Below, in pieces: positions 1 through 6,323 of a stretch of 14,540 nt of DNA; the stretch's first letter is position 1; each line of letters begins with the position of its first letter. This stretch comes from Capsulimonas sp. (lineage in GTDB: Bacteria > Armatimonadota > Armatimonadia > Armatimonadales > Capsulimonadaceae), in the NCBI GenBank assembly GCA_025963815.1, contig JAOQAA010000321.1, positions 1 through 14,540 of the forward strand. The letters run 5' to 3'. The position numbers and the translations under genes were made by a program. Under the pieces are notes generated by a model that was not told the DNA's origin, did no database searches, and saw only the letters and a program-made list of their open reading frames with translations.

Positions 1-120
1 GTCCGACATTGCCCCCGCTGGAACCGTGGCGACGATTCATTGTCCTGACGTGACGGTGAACGATGAGCAAGGGACGCCATTGCATGCAACGGACGTCCCC
101 GATAGTCGTAGCGCCGAACA

Positions 121-161
121 TCCCTATTCGGCTGGCATCTGGAATGCCAGCCGAATAGGGA
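121..161. terminator. Long perfect hairpin downstream of the lipoprotein gene
   Basis: The sequence shows an 18-bp perfect inverted repeat (121-138 and 144-161) with a 5-nt loop. It lies 24 bp beyond the stop codon of the minus-strand lipoprotein gene. There is no clear T-run on either side, so it is either an atypical terminator or an RNA-stabilising hairpin. Positions 1-120 hold nothing that I can assign with confidence. Confidence 0.5.
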
Positions 162-185
162 CGGAGCAAATCACCGCTTGCCGCC

Positions 186-404
186 CTACTTGTTGGCCTG
201 TGGCTGAGGCTGCGCAGGCGCAACTGGATTCATGTTATGCTGCGCCATCATTTTCTCGGCAACTCCGGGGGGCGCCAATCCGCCTTCGAAAGCTTTCTTT
301 TCCTCCGCAGTCTTGGAATCGCTTTCTTTCGAACCGCAGCCCATGAGTACCTGACTGCTGCCGAGAACCATCAAGCAGAGCGCAATGATATTGCGGGTTC
401 GCAT
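186..404 (-). CDS. Small lipoprotein of unknown function
   Basis: A 72-residue protein with a typical lipoprotein signal: a short Arg-containing n-region, a hydrophobic stretch, then the lipobox L-M-G-C with the lipidated cysteine at about residue 23. The mature part is only about 50 residues, is rich in Lys, Glu, Pro and Gln, ends in a proline/glutamine-rich tail, and has no recognisable domain. I chose the ATG at 404; an in-frame TTG at 434 would place charged residues before the signal and has no better ribosome site. It lies about 67 bp downstream of the prepilin-like gene on the same strand and may be co-transcribed with it. Small lipoproteins beside DUF1559 proteins are common in Armatimonadota and planctomycetes, but their function is not known. 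Confidence 0.7.
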   Translation of the reverse strand: MRTRNIIALCLMVLGSSQVLMGCGSKESDSKTAEEKKAFEGGLAPPGVAEKMMAQHNMNPVAPAQPQPQANK

Positions 405-471
405 TGTCACGATAATGTCTTTCTTTTGTTCCAAACGTCGAGCACGAGCAGACAGTCGCCCTGTGTGAATT

Positions 472-1251
472 TTACGACCGTGATGCGTCCCACAGGTTAA
501 CGGGCTGGACGGTGCTCAGGGGGTGTAGCGCCTTGACATGTCCATCGCAAAACAGAAAATTTGAGAGGCCATTGGAGTGAGCGCTTACGCCGCCATTCTG
601 GCCGCCAGGAAAAGTTGCATTGGCAGGTTTAGTGGGATCGGGAAACACGCCGCCAGGGCCGAACCAGTTGACGCCAAATATAATCCCTTCGAAACCGGCA
701 TGTGAGGCGTTCATGCCGCCATACTTATCTGTGTCGGAATTCCAGTGCTCGGTTACAAGAATAGTGTCGGCCGGCGAACCGATCTGCGCAAGCGTCCTGC
801 CGCCGTGTATACCGCCGTTCCAATCTTGTAACCCCATGACTCCTTGGGTTATTGGTCCTACTGAGTCAAATCCTATCATACCGTTGACCGCGTAGGAGAT
901 AGAAGTACCCTCCCAGGTGTTAACGCCGGTCTTGCTGTCGTCAGGACAATTGTAGGACTTATAGGTTTTGACATAGGACGAAATTTCCTCGGGCCAGACG
1001 GAGTTGGTCTCGCCCCAAAAGGCACCGCCGTCGACGGTTTCTGCTGCGTAAGGATATCTCTCGTCGTTGTCCTGCACATACTGCATAAACGCCAGGCCAA
1101 GTTGCTTTTCGTTGCTGGCGCAGCTGATCTGGCGCGCCTTTTCACGGGCCTGCGCGAAGACCGGGAAGAGAATGGCGGCCAGTATTGCGATGATAGCGAT
1201 GACAACCAGTAATTCGATCAGTGTGAAACCAAGTTTAGATTTGCGTATCAT
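472..1251 (-). CDS. DUF1559-type prepilin-like protein with N-terminal methylation motif
   Basis: A 259-residue protein. The N-terminus carries a type IV prepilin/pseudopilin leader: a basic start, the cleavage site G8|F9, Glu at position 5 of the mature protein, then about 20 hydrophobic residues of the [14 protein letters not shown] type. The next part (R-E-K-A-R, then [12 protein letters not shown]) is typical of the DUF1559 family. Near the C-terminus a His (225) and Asp-Gly (236-237) form the 'H-X9-DG' signature, here with ten rather than nine residues between. Members are predicted to be processed by prepilin peptidase and displayed on the cell surface; their role is unclear. The ATG at 1251 is preferred because AAAGGA lies about 11 nt upstream and the leader begins there; the open frame continues upstream to 1380 but that part is leader RNA. 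It is divergent from the LacI-type gene. Confidence 0.9.
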   Translation of the reverse strand: MIRKSKLGFTLIELLVVIAIIAILAAILFPVFAQAREKARQISCASNEKQLGLAFMQYVQDNDERYPYAAETVDGGAFWGETNSVWPEEISSYVKTYKSYNCPDDSKTGVNTWEGTSISYAVNGMIGFDSVGPITQGVMGLQDWNGGIHGGRTLAQIGSPADTILVTEHWNSDTDKYGGMNASHAGFEGIIFGVNWFGPGGVFPDPTKPANATFPGGQNGGVSAHSNGLSNFLFCDGHVKALHPLSTVQPVNLWDASRS

Positions 1252-1481
1252 TGAGAAATAAGTCCTTTCGATTTTGAACCGTCTCGTCAGAGAAGAAACG
1301 TTTGCCACGCCTATCTTATGATATAGGATATGGTCTCCTTTCATCTGTCCTGATATTCCGTCGGAAAAGGATGGCTCCATGGAAAAGCATCGCGTTCGGT
1401 TGTTTTCGGCTCAACGACCGATTGCCCGAAATCAACGCTAACATCCCTTCCTCGGAAAACCAAGTTCGCTCTTATGGCAAA

Positions 1482-1510
1482 AGTATATCACTATGGCGTG
1501 CATCTGTCAA
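1482..1510 (-). promoter_or_regulatory. Sigma70-type promoter of the prepilin-like gene
   Basis: Reading the minus strand, TTGACA (1510-1505) is followed after exactly 17 bp by TATACT (1487-1482), and the -10 box is preceded by TGA, giving an extended -10 (TGnTATACT). This is close to the sigma70 consensus. Transcription would begin near 1475 and leave a 5' leader of about 225 nt before the ATG at 1251. Confidence 0.7.
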
Positions 1511-1611
1511 GTGGAATCCCAATATATGAGTAAAAATATTGTATTTGGAGAGGCAGAGGCTTGCAGAATTAGGAAATATAAATGATATACACCTGTATTC
1601 GGAAGACTATA

Positions 1612-1628
1612 TGATATAATAGTATATC
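1612..1628 (+). promoter_or_regulatory. Extended -10 promoter overlapped by a palindrome, ahead of the LacI-type gene
   Basis: TGATATAAT at 1612-1620 is a perfect extended -10 box; no good -35 lies at the usual distance, which extended -10 promoters tolerate. GATATA (1613-1618) and TATATC (1623-1628) form a 6-bp inverted repeat around ATAG and cover the -10 box. A protein bound there would block the promoter, so this is a candidate autoregulatory operator. It lacks the central CG common in LacI operators, so the assignment to this regulator is inference. Confidence 0.45.
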
Positions 1629-1716
1629 GAAGCTTGGCGGCTGCCCGCCGGCATCCGCACGCAGGGGATATCACGAGGATACGGCGGCTTGGCCATTGCG
1701 AGAAACGGAGATTTAG

Positions 1717-3156
1717 ATGCCGGAGATATGCTGCCCGCGATGTGGAAGCTGGGCGAAACAGGTGAAGGCCGGGATGAACAATGGTCGCCAGCAGTACCGA
1801 TGTGACGCCTGCCGGCGCCGCTACGTGGCGGAGCGGAAAGGGCGCGGCTATCCGGGCAGCCTGCGGGAGCAGGCGGCGGCTCTGCACGCCGAAGGCCGGA
1901 CGCTCGCTCTGATCGGGGAGACGCTAGGGGTGACGCCGCGGACGTTGCGCAACTGGTTCCGGGAGGGCGATCCGAAAGAAGAGGAGCAAGCGGAGCCGCC
2001 GGCTGTCTCGGATGTCACGCACAGTTCCCAGTCCCCCGCTCCAAGCATCGTGGGCGATCCAGACGAAGCGGCGGCAGGCCGGCCGGCCGACAAGATGGCG
2101 CCTGAAGCGCCCGCGGCGCGGAGGCGCTCCACGATCCACGATGTGGCCGAGCAGGCCGGAGTGGCGGCGTCAACGGTTTCCAATTACCTGAACGGCAAGA
2201 GGCGGATAAATGCAAGCACACGCGAGCGCGTCCAGGAGGCGATCGACGCGCTAAACTTCACGCCGAATGCGCTGACGCAGGCGATCCGGAAGCGACGAAC
2301 GCGCATCCTGGGCGTGATGGGCCACGGTCTCTGGGACTTCGTCGAATTGCCGACCTACTCGATCATCCTGCCCCTGCTGGCCGGGATCAACCGGAGCGCG
2401 GCAACGGCCGGACACGATGTGCTGACATATACAAGCTGGTACACGCCAGGACCACACGGCGGCGTCCGCTTTCTCGACGGGTATATCGATGGGCTCGTCG
2501 TGATCGGCTCGACACTCCGCGACGCCTTGCTGGAGCGAACGGCCGCAGCCGGCCTCCCCATTGTCTCGGCGCTGACCCGACAAGTCCCGGCCAATAGCGG
2601 ATATGTCAATGTCGACAACATTGGGGCGATGCACGCCGTTGTTGAGCACCTCGTATCGGTCGGTCGCCGGCGCATCGGCTATGTTGGCCCACTCCACGAC
2701 TCCGACCACATCGACCGCTACCAGGGATTCAGTGAGGCGATGACCGCCGTGGGTCTGGAGTGGGATCCGTCTCCCATGGAATTTGCGTGCCGATCCGCGG
2801 ATCTCCTTACGCAAGAGGTGGTGGAACGCCAGCTGCATCGCATGATACAGACTGCGGAAAAGCTGGATGCGATCGTCCTGCCGAACGACTGGCTGGCGGC
2901 CCGGACGGTCGAAGCACTCGGCAAGCGTGGCTTCCGGGTCCCCGAGGACGTTGCGATTACCGGCTTCGATGATGTTCCAGAGGCGATGCACATCGCCGGC
3001 GGCCTGACGACGGTTCGGCAGCCGTTCCACCGAATCGGGCAAGTGGCGGTGGAACGGCTGGTGGCGATGATCGAAGGCGCGCCTCTCTCCGAATGCCGGA
3101 TCTCCCTGCCTGCCGAGCTGATCGTGCGGGCGTCGACCACGGGCGTGCATGGCTGA
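1717..3156 (+). CDS. LacI-family transcriptional regulator with extra N-terminal zinc ribbon and HTH
   Basis: A 479-residue protein with two apparent DNA-binding modules. Residues 5-37 form a zinc ribbon (C6-x2-C9 and C29-x2-C32) of the type at the N-terminus of IS1 InsA-like transposases. Residues about 48-82 form a simple helix-turn-helix of the transposase or Hin kind. A flexible Glu/Pro/Ala-rich linker (83-136) follows. Residues 137-185 are a standard LacI HTH with hinge (T-I-H-D-V-A-E-Q-A-G-V, S-T-V-S-N-Y-L-N-G). Residues about 195-475 are the periplasmic-binding-protein-like sensor, with typical D-G-L-V-V-I-G, G-R-R-R-I-G-Y-V-G and I-T-G-F-D-D segments, expected to bind a sugar. LacI proteins are usually about 340 residues, so the extra ~135 residues are an addition. 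GGAG lies 6 nt before the ATG. It probably controls nearby sugar-utilisation genes and perhaps itself. The LacI assignment is secure; the function of the added part is unknown. Confidence 0.92.
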   Translation: MPEICCPRCGSWAKQVKAGMNNGRQQYRCDACRRRYVAERKGRGYPGSLREQAAALHAEGRTLALIGETLGVTPRTLRNWFREGDPKEEEQAEPPAVSDVTHSSQSPAPSIVGDPDEAAAGRPADKMAPEAPAARRRSTIHDVAEQAGVAASTVSNYLNGKRRINASTRERVQEAIDALNFTPNALTQAIRKRRTRILGVMGHGLWDFVELPTYSIILPLLAGINRSAATAGHDVLTYTSWYTPGPHGGVRFLDGYIDGLVVIGSTLRDALLERTAAAGLPIVSALTRQVPANSGYVNVDNIGAMHAVVEHLVSVGRRRIGYVGPLHDSDHIDRYQGFSEAMTAVGLEWDPSPMEFACRSADLLTQEVVERQLHRMIQTAEKLDAIVLPNDWLAARTVEALGKRGFRVPEDVAITGFDDVPEAMHIAGGLTTVRQPFHRIGQVAVERLVAMIEGAPLSECRISLPAELIVRASTTGVHG

Positions 3157-3198
3157 GGCGAGGAGCGAGGGCGCGCGAACACCTTATCCGCGTATCAT

Positions 3199-3223
3199 CC
3201 CCCTGGCGCATCCCGTCAGGGGG
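3199..3223. other. Hairpin ahead of the terminator
   Basis: CCCCCTGGCG (3199-3208) pairs with CGTCAGGGGG (3214-3223) with one G-T wobble and a 5-nt loop. No T-run follows. It lies 42 bp after the regulator's stop and 24 bp before the canonical terminator, so it may protect the mRNA 3' end or assist termination. Confidence 0.5.
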
Positions 3224-3247
3224 AAACAGATCTCTCCCATAAGACTA

Positions 3248-3282
3248 GCCCCGAGACCGAGGTCTCGGGGCGATTTTTGTTT
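3248..3282 (+). terminator. Strong intrinsic terminator of the LacI-type gene
   Basis: Two perfect 11-bp arms, GCCCCGAGACC (3248-3258) and GGTCTCGGGGC (3261-3271), are separated by GA and followed on the plus strand by ATTTTTGTTT. This is a classical rho-independent terminator 92 bp beyond the regulator's stop codon. Confidence 0.9.
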
Positions 3283-3394
3283 GGGGAACCTTAGCCCGGA
3301 TTATGCGTATCTAAAGTAAAAAGTGGACACTCTGTCGAATAATCGTTTGCGAACAAGCAATCATACAGAGGCGCTCTCGATGTCAAATGCGCTT

Positions 3395-4039
3395 TTACGG
3401 CGCGGCGATGATCTTATCGCTCAGGCGCATGTAGTCGAAGTCCACAAAACCGCCCGCTGTCTTGGTCGCAAAGTTGAATAGACCGAAGCGGTAGCCCATG
3501 AAGTGCGGCATGTCGTAGATCATGTGCAGCGGCTCCCCGATCGCGTTCCAGTCCTTGCCGTTGAGACTGTAATAGAAATACGCCTTGTCTGTACGCGCCT
3601 TGAAGTCGCAGTCGATCCTCAGAAATACAGTATAGCGCTCCTCGCGGGCGATCACCTGCGTCTGGATCGCGATCAGCACCAACGGGAGCAAGGCGAAGGC
3701 AATCGGCCCGTCGAAGCCGATCGCAAGGCCGGCATAGATAAGCGTCATGCCGAGATATATGGGATTGCGAGTCCACCGATAAGGACCGGCCGTTGCGATG
3801 AGGGTCGTTGGCTGCGACGGCGGAACGTTGGCGCCCAGCCGCCGGAACAGCCCCGCCGCAAGCATCATCGCCGCGCCGGCAACGAACAGCAGCGCGCCGA
3901 TCGCGACCAGCAACCGCCAGTCGATGCCGAAAGAGCGCAGGGTGACTAACCGCTCCGCCGCCAGCCCCAACAGCAGCGCTCCCAGATAGACGAAGGGCGG
4001 AGGGAAGCGCACACCAGCGCTGTCCGGTTCGACGGCCAT
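3395..4039 (-). CDS. Chimera: isoprenylcysteine methyltransferase-like N-part fused to a GH43 C-terminal end
   Basis: A 214-residue reading frame made of two unrelated pieces. Residues 1-136 are an isoprenylcysteine carboxyl methyltransferase (ICMT)-family membrane protein: hydrophobic segments near the N-terminus, the signature G-P-Y-R-W-T-R-N-P-I-Y-L-G, more hydrophobic segments, then R-E-E-R-Y. At this point the family normally continues with a conserved Leu/Phe/Tyr/Arg tail needed for S-adenosylmethionine binding. Instead, from residue 137 (about nt 3631) it continues as the last 78 residues of a GH43 enzyme, closely matching the end of the GH43 protein encoded at 6595-8259 (shared run H-F-M-G-Y-R-F-G-L-F-N). 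The start at 4039 has GGAG 6 nt upstream; an upstream ATG at 4045 is less well placed. The gene begins 21 bp after the flavoprotein stop, so the two form an operon. The methyltransferase is probably inactive. Both halves are clearly visible; how they joined is inferred. Confidence 0.8.
   Translation of the reverse strand: MAVEPDSAGVRFPPPFVYLGALLLGLAAERLVTLRSFGIDWRLLVAIGALLFVAGAAMMLAAGLFRRLGANVPPSQPTTLIATAGPYRWTRNPIYLGMTLIYAGLAIGFDGPIAFALLPLVLIAIQTQVIAREERYTVFLRIDCDFKARTDKAYFYYSLNGKDWNAIGEPLHMIYDMPHFMGYRFGLFNFATKTAGGFVDFDYMRLSDKIIAAP
3404..3508 (-). repeat. Left copy of a near-identical GH43 3'-end repeat
   Basis: About 105 bp, differing by roughly four bases from 6637-6741 in the same orientation. 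It encodes the C-terminal end of the concanavalin A-like domain of a GH43 enzyme. Upstream (3509-3631) homology continues at the protein level but is much weaker at the DNA level. The very high identity confined to the 3' end suggests a recent duplication, gene conversion or homologous recombination between the copies. Confidence 0.8.
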
Positions 4040-4060
4040 GCTCATCTCCAATCTGTGCGC

Positions 4061-4954
4061 TCAAACCAGCATCGACTGCTGGGCGAAGATACCCGCCATC
4101 GCGCCTTGCCATGATGCCGTGGTGACCGAGGGCATGAGGGGGTTGGCGAGGTCGCCGGCGGCGTAGATGCCGAGCATGCTGGTTTCGCGGCGCTCGTCGA
4201 CCTTGAGGACGATGCCGTCGGGCCTATCGACCGTGGCGAGTCCCAGTGATTCATGCAGGCTTGCGGACGGCTTGTTGCGCGGATGCGCGAACAGGATGTC
4301 GATTGCGACATTGGGGCCGGTATCGAGATTGACGGTGGCGCTATGGCCCCCGTGATGGGCGATCTCGGTGATCCGGCCATCGACAACAGGTATGTTGCGA
4401 CGCGCCAGATCGGCCCGGATATCGGGCGGAATGTCGTGACCATCGGCGAAGAGCGTCAACCTGTCGGTCCAATCGTGGAACAGCCTGACAGACTGGTGCG
4501 ACTGCGGGCCGGACCAGACGAGGCCCCAATGCTGGCCAGCGACTTCAAAGCCGTCGCAATAGGGGCAGGGCACGATGGAGGTGCCCCACCCTTCGGCAAA
4601 GCCCGGAACATCAGGCATCTGGTCGGCGACGCCATAGCTCAGGATCAGGCGGCGCGCCCCAAGGCTTTCGCCATCGGCAGTGAGGACGGAGAAATCGTCG
4701 ATGGCGCCGGAGATGCTGGCGGCCCGGGCATTGACCAGTCTGATCGTGGGATAGCGCGCTAGCTGCCGCCGCGCCTCGGCCAGGATGTCCAGCGGTGGCT
4801 TGTGATCGTGACCGAGCAGGCCATGCGAGTGGCCGGCGAAGCGATTGCGCGGCAGTCCGGTATCGAGAACGGTGACCTTGCGGCGGGCACGGCCGAGCTG
4901 CAGAGCGGCGGCGAGACCGGCAAAGCTGCCGCCGATGATGATGACGTCATCCAT
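4061..4954 (-). CDS. Thioredoxin reductase-like NAD(P)/FAD-dependent oxidoreductase
   Basis: A 297-residue flavoprotein of the thioredoxin-reductase class. Visible are the FAD-binding Rossmann motif near the N-terminus (I-I-G-G-S-F-A-G-L at 6-14), a redox-active C130-P-Y-C133-D-G motif as in thioredoxin reductase, and the second FAD motif G-I-Y-A-A-G-D (262-268). The usual NADPH-binding G-x-G-D-S-A motif after the CxxC is replaced by G-L-V-W-S-G-P-Q-S-H-Q (144-154), so it may not use NADPH normally; similar small flavoproteins act as disulfide oxidases or have unknown substrates. The ATG at 4954 is chosen because the FAD domain starts directly and GGAG lies 8 nt upstream. It is divergent from the TetR gene, which probably represses it, and is followed by the ICMT-like chimera. 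The gene set resembles sphingomonad operons rather than its Armatimonadota surroundings. Confidence 0.87.
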   Translation of the reverse strand: MDDVIIIGGSFAGLAAALQLGRARRKVTVLDTGLPRNRFAGHSHGLLGHDHKPPLDILAEARRQLARYPTIRLVNARAASISGAIDDFSVLTADGESLGARRLILSYGVADQMPDVPGFAEGWGTSIVPCPYCDGFEVAGQHWGLVWSGPQSHQSVRLFHDWTDRLTLFADGHDIPPDIRADLARRNIPVVDGRITEIAHHGGHSATVNLDTGPNVAIDILFAHPRNKPSASLHESLGLATVDRPDGIVLKVDERRETSMLGIYAAGDLANPLMPSVTTASWQGAMAGIFAQQSMLV

Positions 4955-5147
4955 AGTGTTGGGCTCCGTGTCGTGGTTGGAGGGGGGTGGGCTGGGCCTG
5001 GCGCGAAATAGCGTCCAGCGATACGCGCTCAAGACGGGCAGCGAGCAGGGCTTCGGCATCGACGAGAAAGTCGCCCATCACTGTGTTGACCGGCCGGACG
5101 ATGCCGCATTCGATATCGCCAGGCGACCCAGGGAAACTTGATTTGGA

Positions 5148-5167
5148 GGGTAGGTTGAAACCTACCC
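5148..5167. promoter_or_regulatory. Perfect 20-bp palindrome, likely TetR operator
   Basis: GGGTAGGTTGAAACCTACCC is a perfect palindrome apart from its two central bases (9-bp arms). It lies between the divergent flavoprotein and TetR genes, just downstream of the predicted minus-strand promoter and just upstream of the plus-strand -35 box. Size, symmetry and place fit the operator of the adjacent TetR protein; binding would block transcription of the flavoprotein operon. Confidence 0.75.
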
Positions 5168-5173
5168 ATTGGC

Positions 5174-5203
5174 TTGCACATTTCAGACACTACATGGTAT
5201 AGT
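5174..5203 (+). promoter_or_regulatory. Promoter of the TetR-type gene
   Basis: TTGCAC (5174-5179) and TATAGT (5198-5203) are spaced by 18 bp, 40 bp upstream of the regulator's ATG. Its -10 box overlaps the -10 box of the opposite promoter, so the two cannot easily be used at the same time. Confidence 0.5.
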
Positions 5204-5228
5204 ACTACAAGAATTAGGATACTGTCAA
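5199..5228 (-). promoter_or_regulatory. Promoter of the flavoprotein operon
   Basis: On the minus strand a perfect TTGACA (5228-5223) is followed after 18 bp by TACTAT (5204-5199). Transcription would start near 5192 and run across the 20-bp palindrome, so a repressor bound at 5148-5167 would stop it. Confidence 0.6.
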
Positions 5229-5242
5229 GTACTGGAATTGTC

Positions 5243-5890
5243 ATGACCGAAAACAGCCGGGGCCGGCGCGGCCGGCCCACCAACGAGGCGCTTGGCCAAA
5301 CGATAGTCGATGCCGCGTGCGAACTCTTTGTGGAATTGGGCTTTCAAGCGACGACATTGGACAAGGTCGCCCAGCGGGCGAAGATATCCAAGCTCAGCAT
5401 CTATCGGCACTTCGAGAACAAGGAGGCGCTGTTCAGCGCGGCCATCGCGGCACGCTGCCATCAGTTTGCACCACAGGCCATTTTTGAAGGCGTCGACGGT
5501 TCGGCCGAAGATCAGCTCTTGGCGGTGGGATCATCCCTGCTTCGCACGCTGTTGAGCGCGGACGTTCGCAGTGTCGAAGCCATGATCATGGCCGACAAGA
5601 CGAATCAAAAGTCGTTAAGCAAGCTCCATTACGAAGCCGGCGCCGCTCATGTCATCGCCCAAATCGAGGCCCTGTTGCGTCAGTTGCACGCGAAGGCGGT
5701 TCTGAACGTGCCCGATCCTCTCCGGTCCGCCCGCTTGTTTGCCGCGCTTTTCAAAGGATCCGATCTCCTGATTATCGCACACTTCGATGAGGCGAGAGCA
5801 GAGGACGACAACGAAATCGAAGCCTATGGCCGGTCGGCCGTCGCCATGTTCATCGCCGCGCACGGCGGCAACGACCACGCGGGCGGATAG
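5243..5890 (+). CDS. TetR/AcrR-family transcriptional regulator
   Basis: A 215-residue repressor. A basic arm (G-R-R-G-R-P-T) precedes a TetR helix-turn-helix at about residues 18-65, including G-F-Q-A-T-T-L-D-K-V-A, L-S-I-Y-R-H-F and K-E-A-L-F. The C-terminal part is an all-helical ligand-binding and dimer domain of the type seen in multidrug- or hydrocarbon-responsive regulators; the ligand cannot be predicted. The frame is open upstream to 5174, but that start would overlap the promoter, so I take the ATG at 5243, with GGAA about 6 nt upstream. It is divergent from the flavoprotein operon and probably binds the palindrome between them. The gene appears intact and belongs to the foreign segment. 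Confidence 0.88.
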   Translation: MTENSRGRRGRPTNEALGQTIVDAACELFVELGFQATTLDKVAQRAKISKLSIYRHFENKEALFSAAIAARCHQFAPQAIFEGVDGSAEDQLLAVGSSLLRTLLSADVRSVEAMIMADKTNQKSLSKLHYEAGAAHVIAQIEALLRQLHAKAVLNVPDPLRSARLFAALFKGSDLLIIAHFDEARAEDDNEIEAYGRSAVAMFIAAHGGNDHAGG

Positions 5891-6020
5891 TCTAGACGAG
5901 GCCGCGAAGGAGTACTTGCTTGATATTTTGGATGCTCGCATTGACATCAACGCGACTATAATCGTTGGACAGCGGGCTGTAAGTGAATGGCATGACTGGC
6001 TTGATAGTCCAGGTCCTTGA
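5891..6020 (+). pseudogene. Possible IstB-like (IS21) ATPase fragment
   Basis: A plus-strand frame starting right at the TetR stop reads L-L-D-I-L-D-A-R-I-D-I, N-A-T-I-I-V-G-Q-R-A-V and S-E-W-H-D-W-L-D-S-P. The spacing resembles the IstB/DnaC-like transposition ATPase end (L-L-E-x-x-x-D-R, S-T-I-x-x-S-Q-x-P-V, W-H, then a D-P turn). It then hits a stop at 6018-6020, where IstB proteins continue for about 30 residues. If correct, it is a short, decayed piece of an IS21-type element. The similarity is by eye only. Confidence 0.35.
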
Positions 6021-6084
6021 CGCGCGATGCAGATTGGATAGCGCATCCTCTTGCAATCTACGGCTTCACTCTGCGCGAACCGTG

Positions 6085-6319
6085 GGGCCGTGGTTTTCGG
6101 AATCTCCTGTCGCTGCTTCGGCCCGTTTGCGAGTCGACGGCCGAGCGCGGCGATGAACGCCTCGTAGCGCTCGCCAGCCTTGGCGCGGGCGGCCTGCGCG
6201 GCGGGTTCCGGCAAGGCCGACGTCATCTGAAGCCAGAAGCGCACGAAGATAGCGTTTGGATGGCGATGCCGACCTCGCGTTCCATGCGGGTCATGCGCCG
6301 GTCGATCTGGTCGAGCCGC
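6085..6319 (-). pseudogene. Truncated, frameshifted CopG-like plasmid gene remnant
   Basis: On the minus strand one frame reads R-L-D-Q-I-D-R-R-M-T-R-M-E-R-E-V-G-I-A-I-Q-T-L, and near 6250 the sense moves to another frame reading V-R-F-W-L-Q-M-T-S-A-L-P-E-P, then R-A-K-A-G-E-R-Y-E-A-F-I-A-A-L-G-R-R-L-A. Together these resemble the C-terminal half of CopG-type or ribbon-helix-helix proteins on sphingomonad and other alphaproteobacterial plasmids. A loss of one or two bases near 6250 breaks it, and its N-terminal part is cut off at 6320, where IS701-like sequence begins. Confidence 0.5.
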
Positions 6320-6323
6320 TTAG

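Larger units (their letters stand above)
1252..1716. other. Divergent intergenic region with several extended -10-like elements
   Basis: This 465-bp region separates the divergent prepilin-like and LacI-type genes and contains no credible gene. The half near the regulator is AT-rich and contains repeated TGATATA words: 1319-1326, 1583-1590 and 1612-1618 on the plus strand, and 1483-1490 (as GTATATCA) on the minus strand. At least two of these coincide with extended -10 promoter boxes. The predicted leader of the prepilin-like mRNA is about 225 nt long. Confidence 0.5.

Noticed and set aside
3..53. A plus-strand frame reading P-P-L-E-P-W-R-R-F-I-V-L-T to a TGA, possibly the end of an upstream gene.
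   Set aside because: Only 16 codons are visible and nothing identifies the protein; other frames are equally open here.
2251..3150. A 299-codon minus-strand open frame.
   Set aside because: Antisense shadow of the LacI-type gene, whose strand shows conserved domains throughout.
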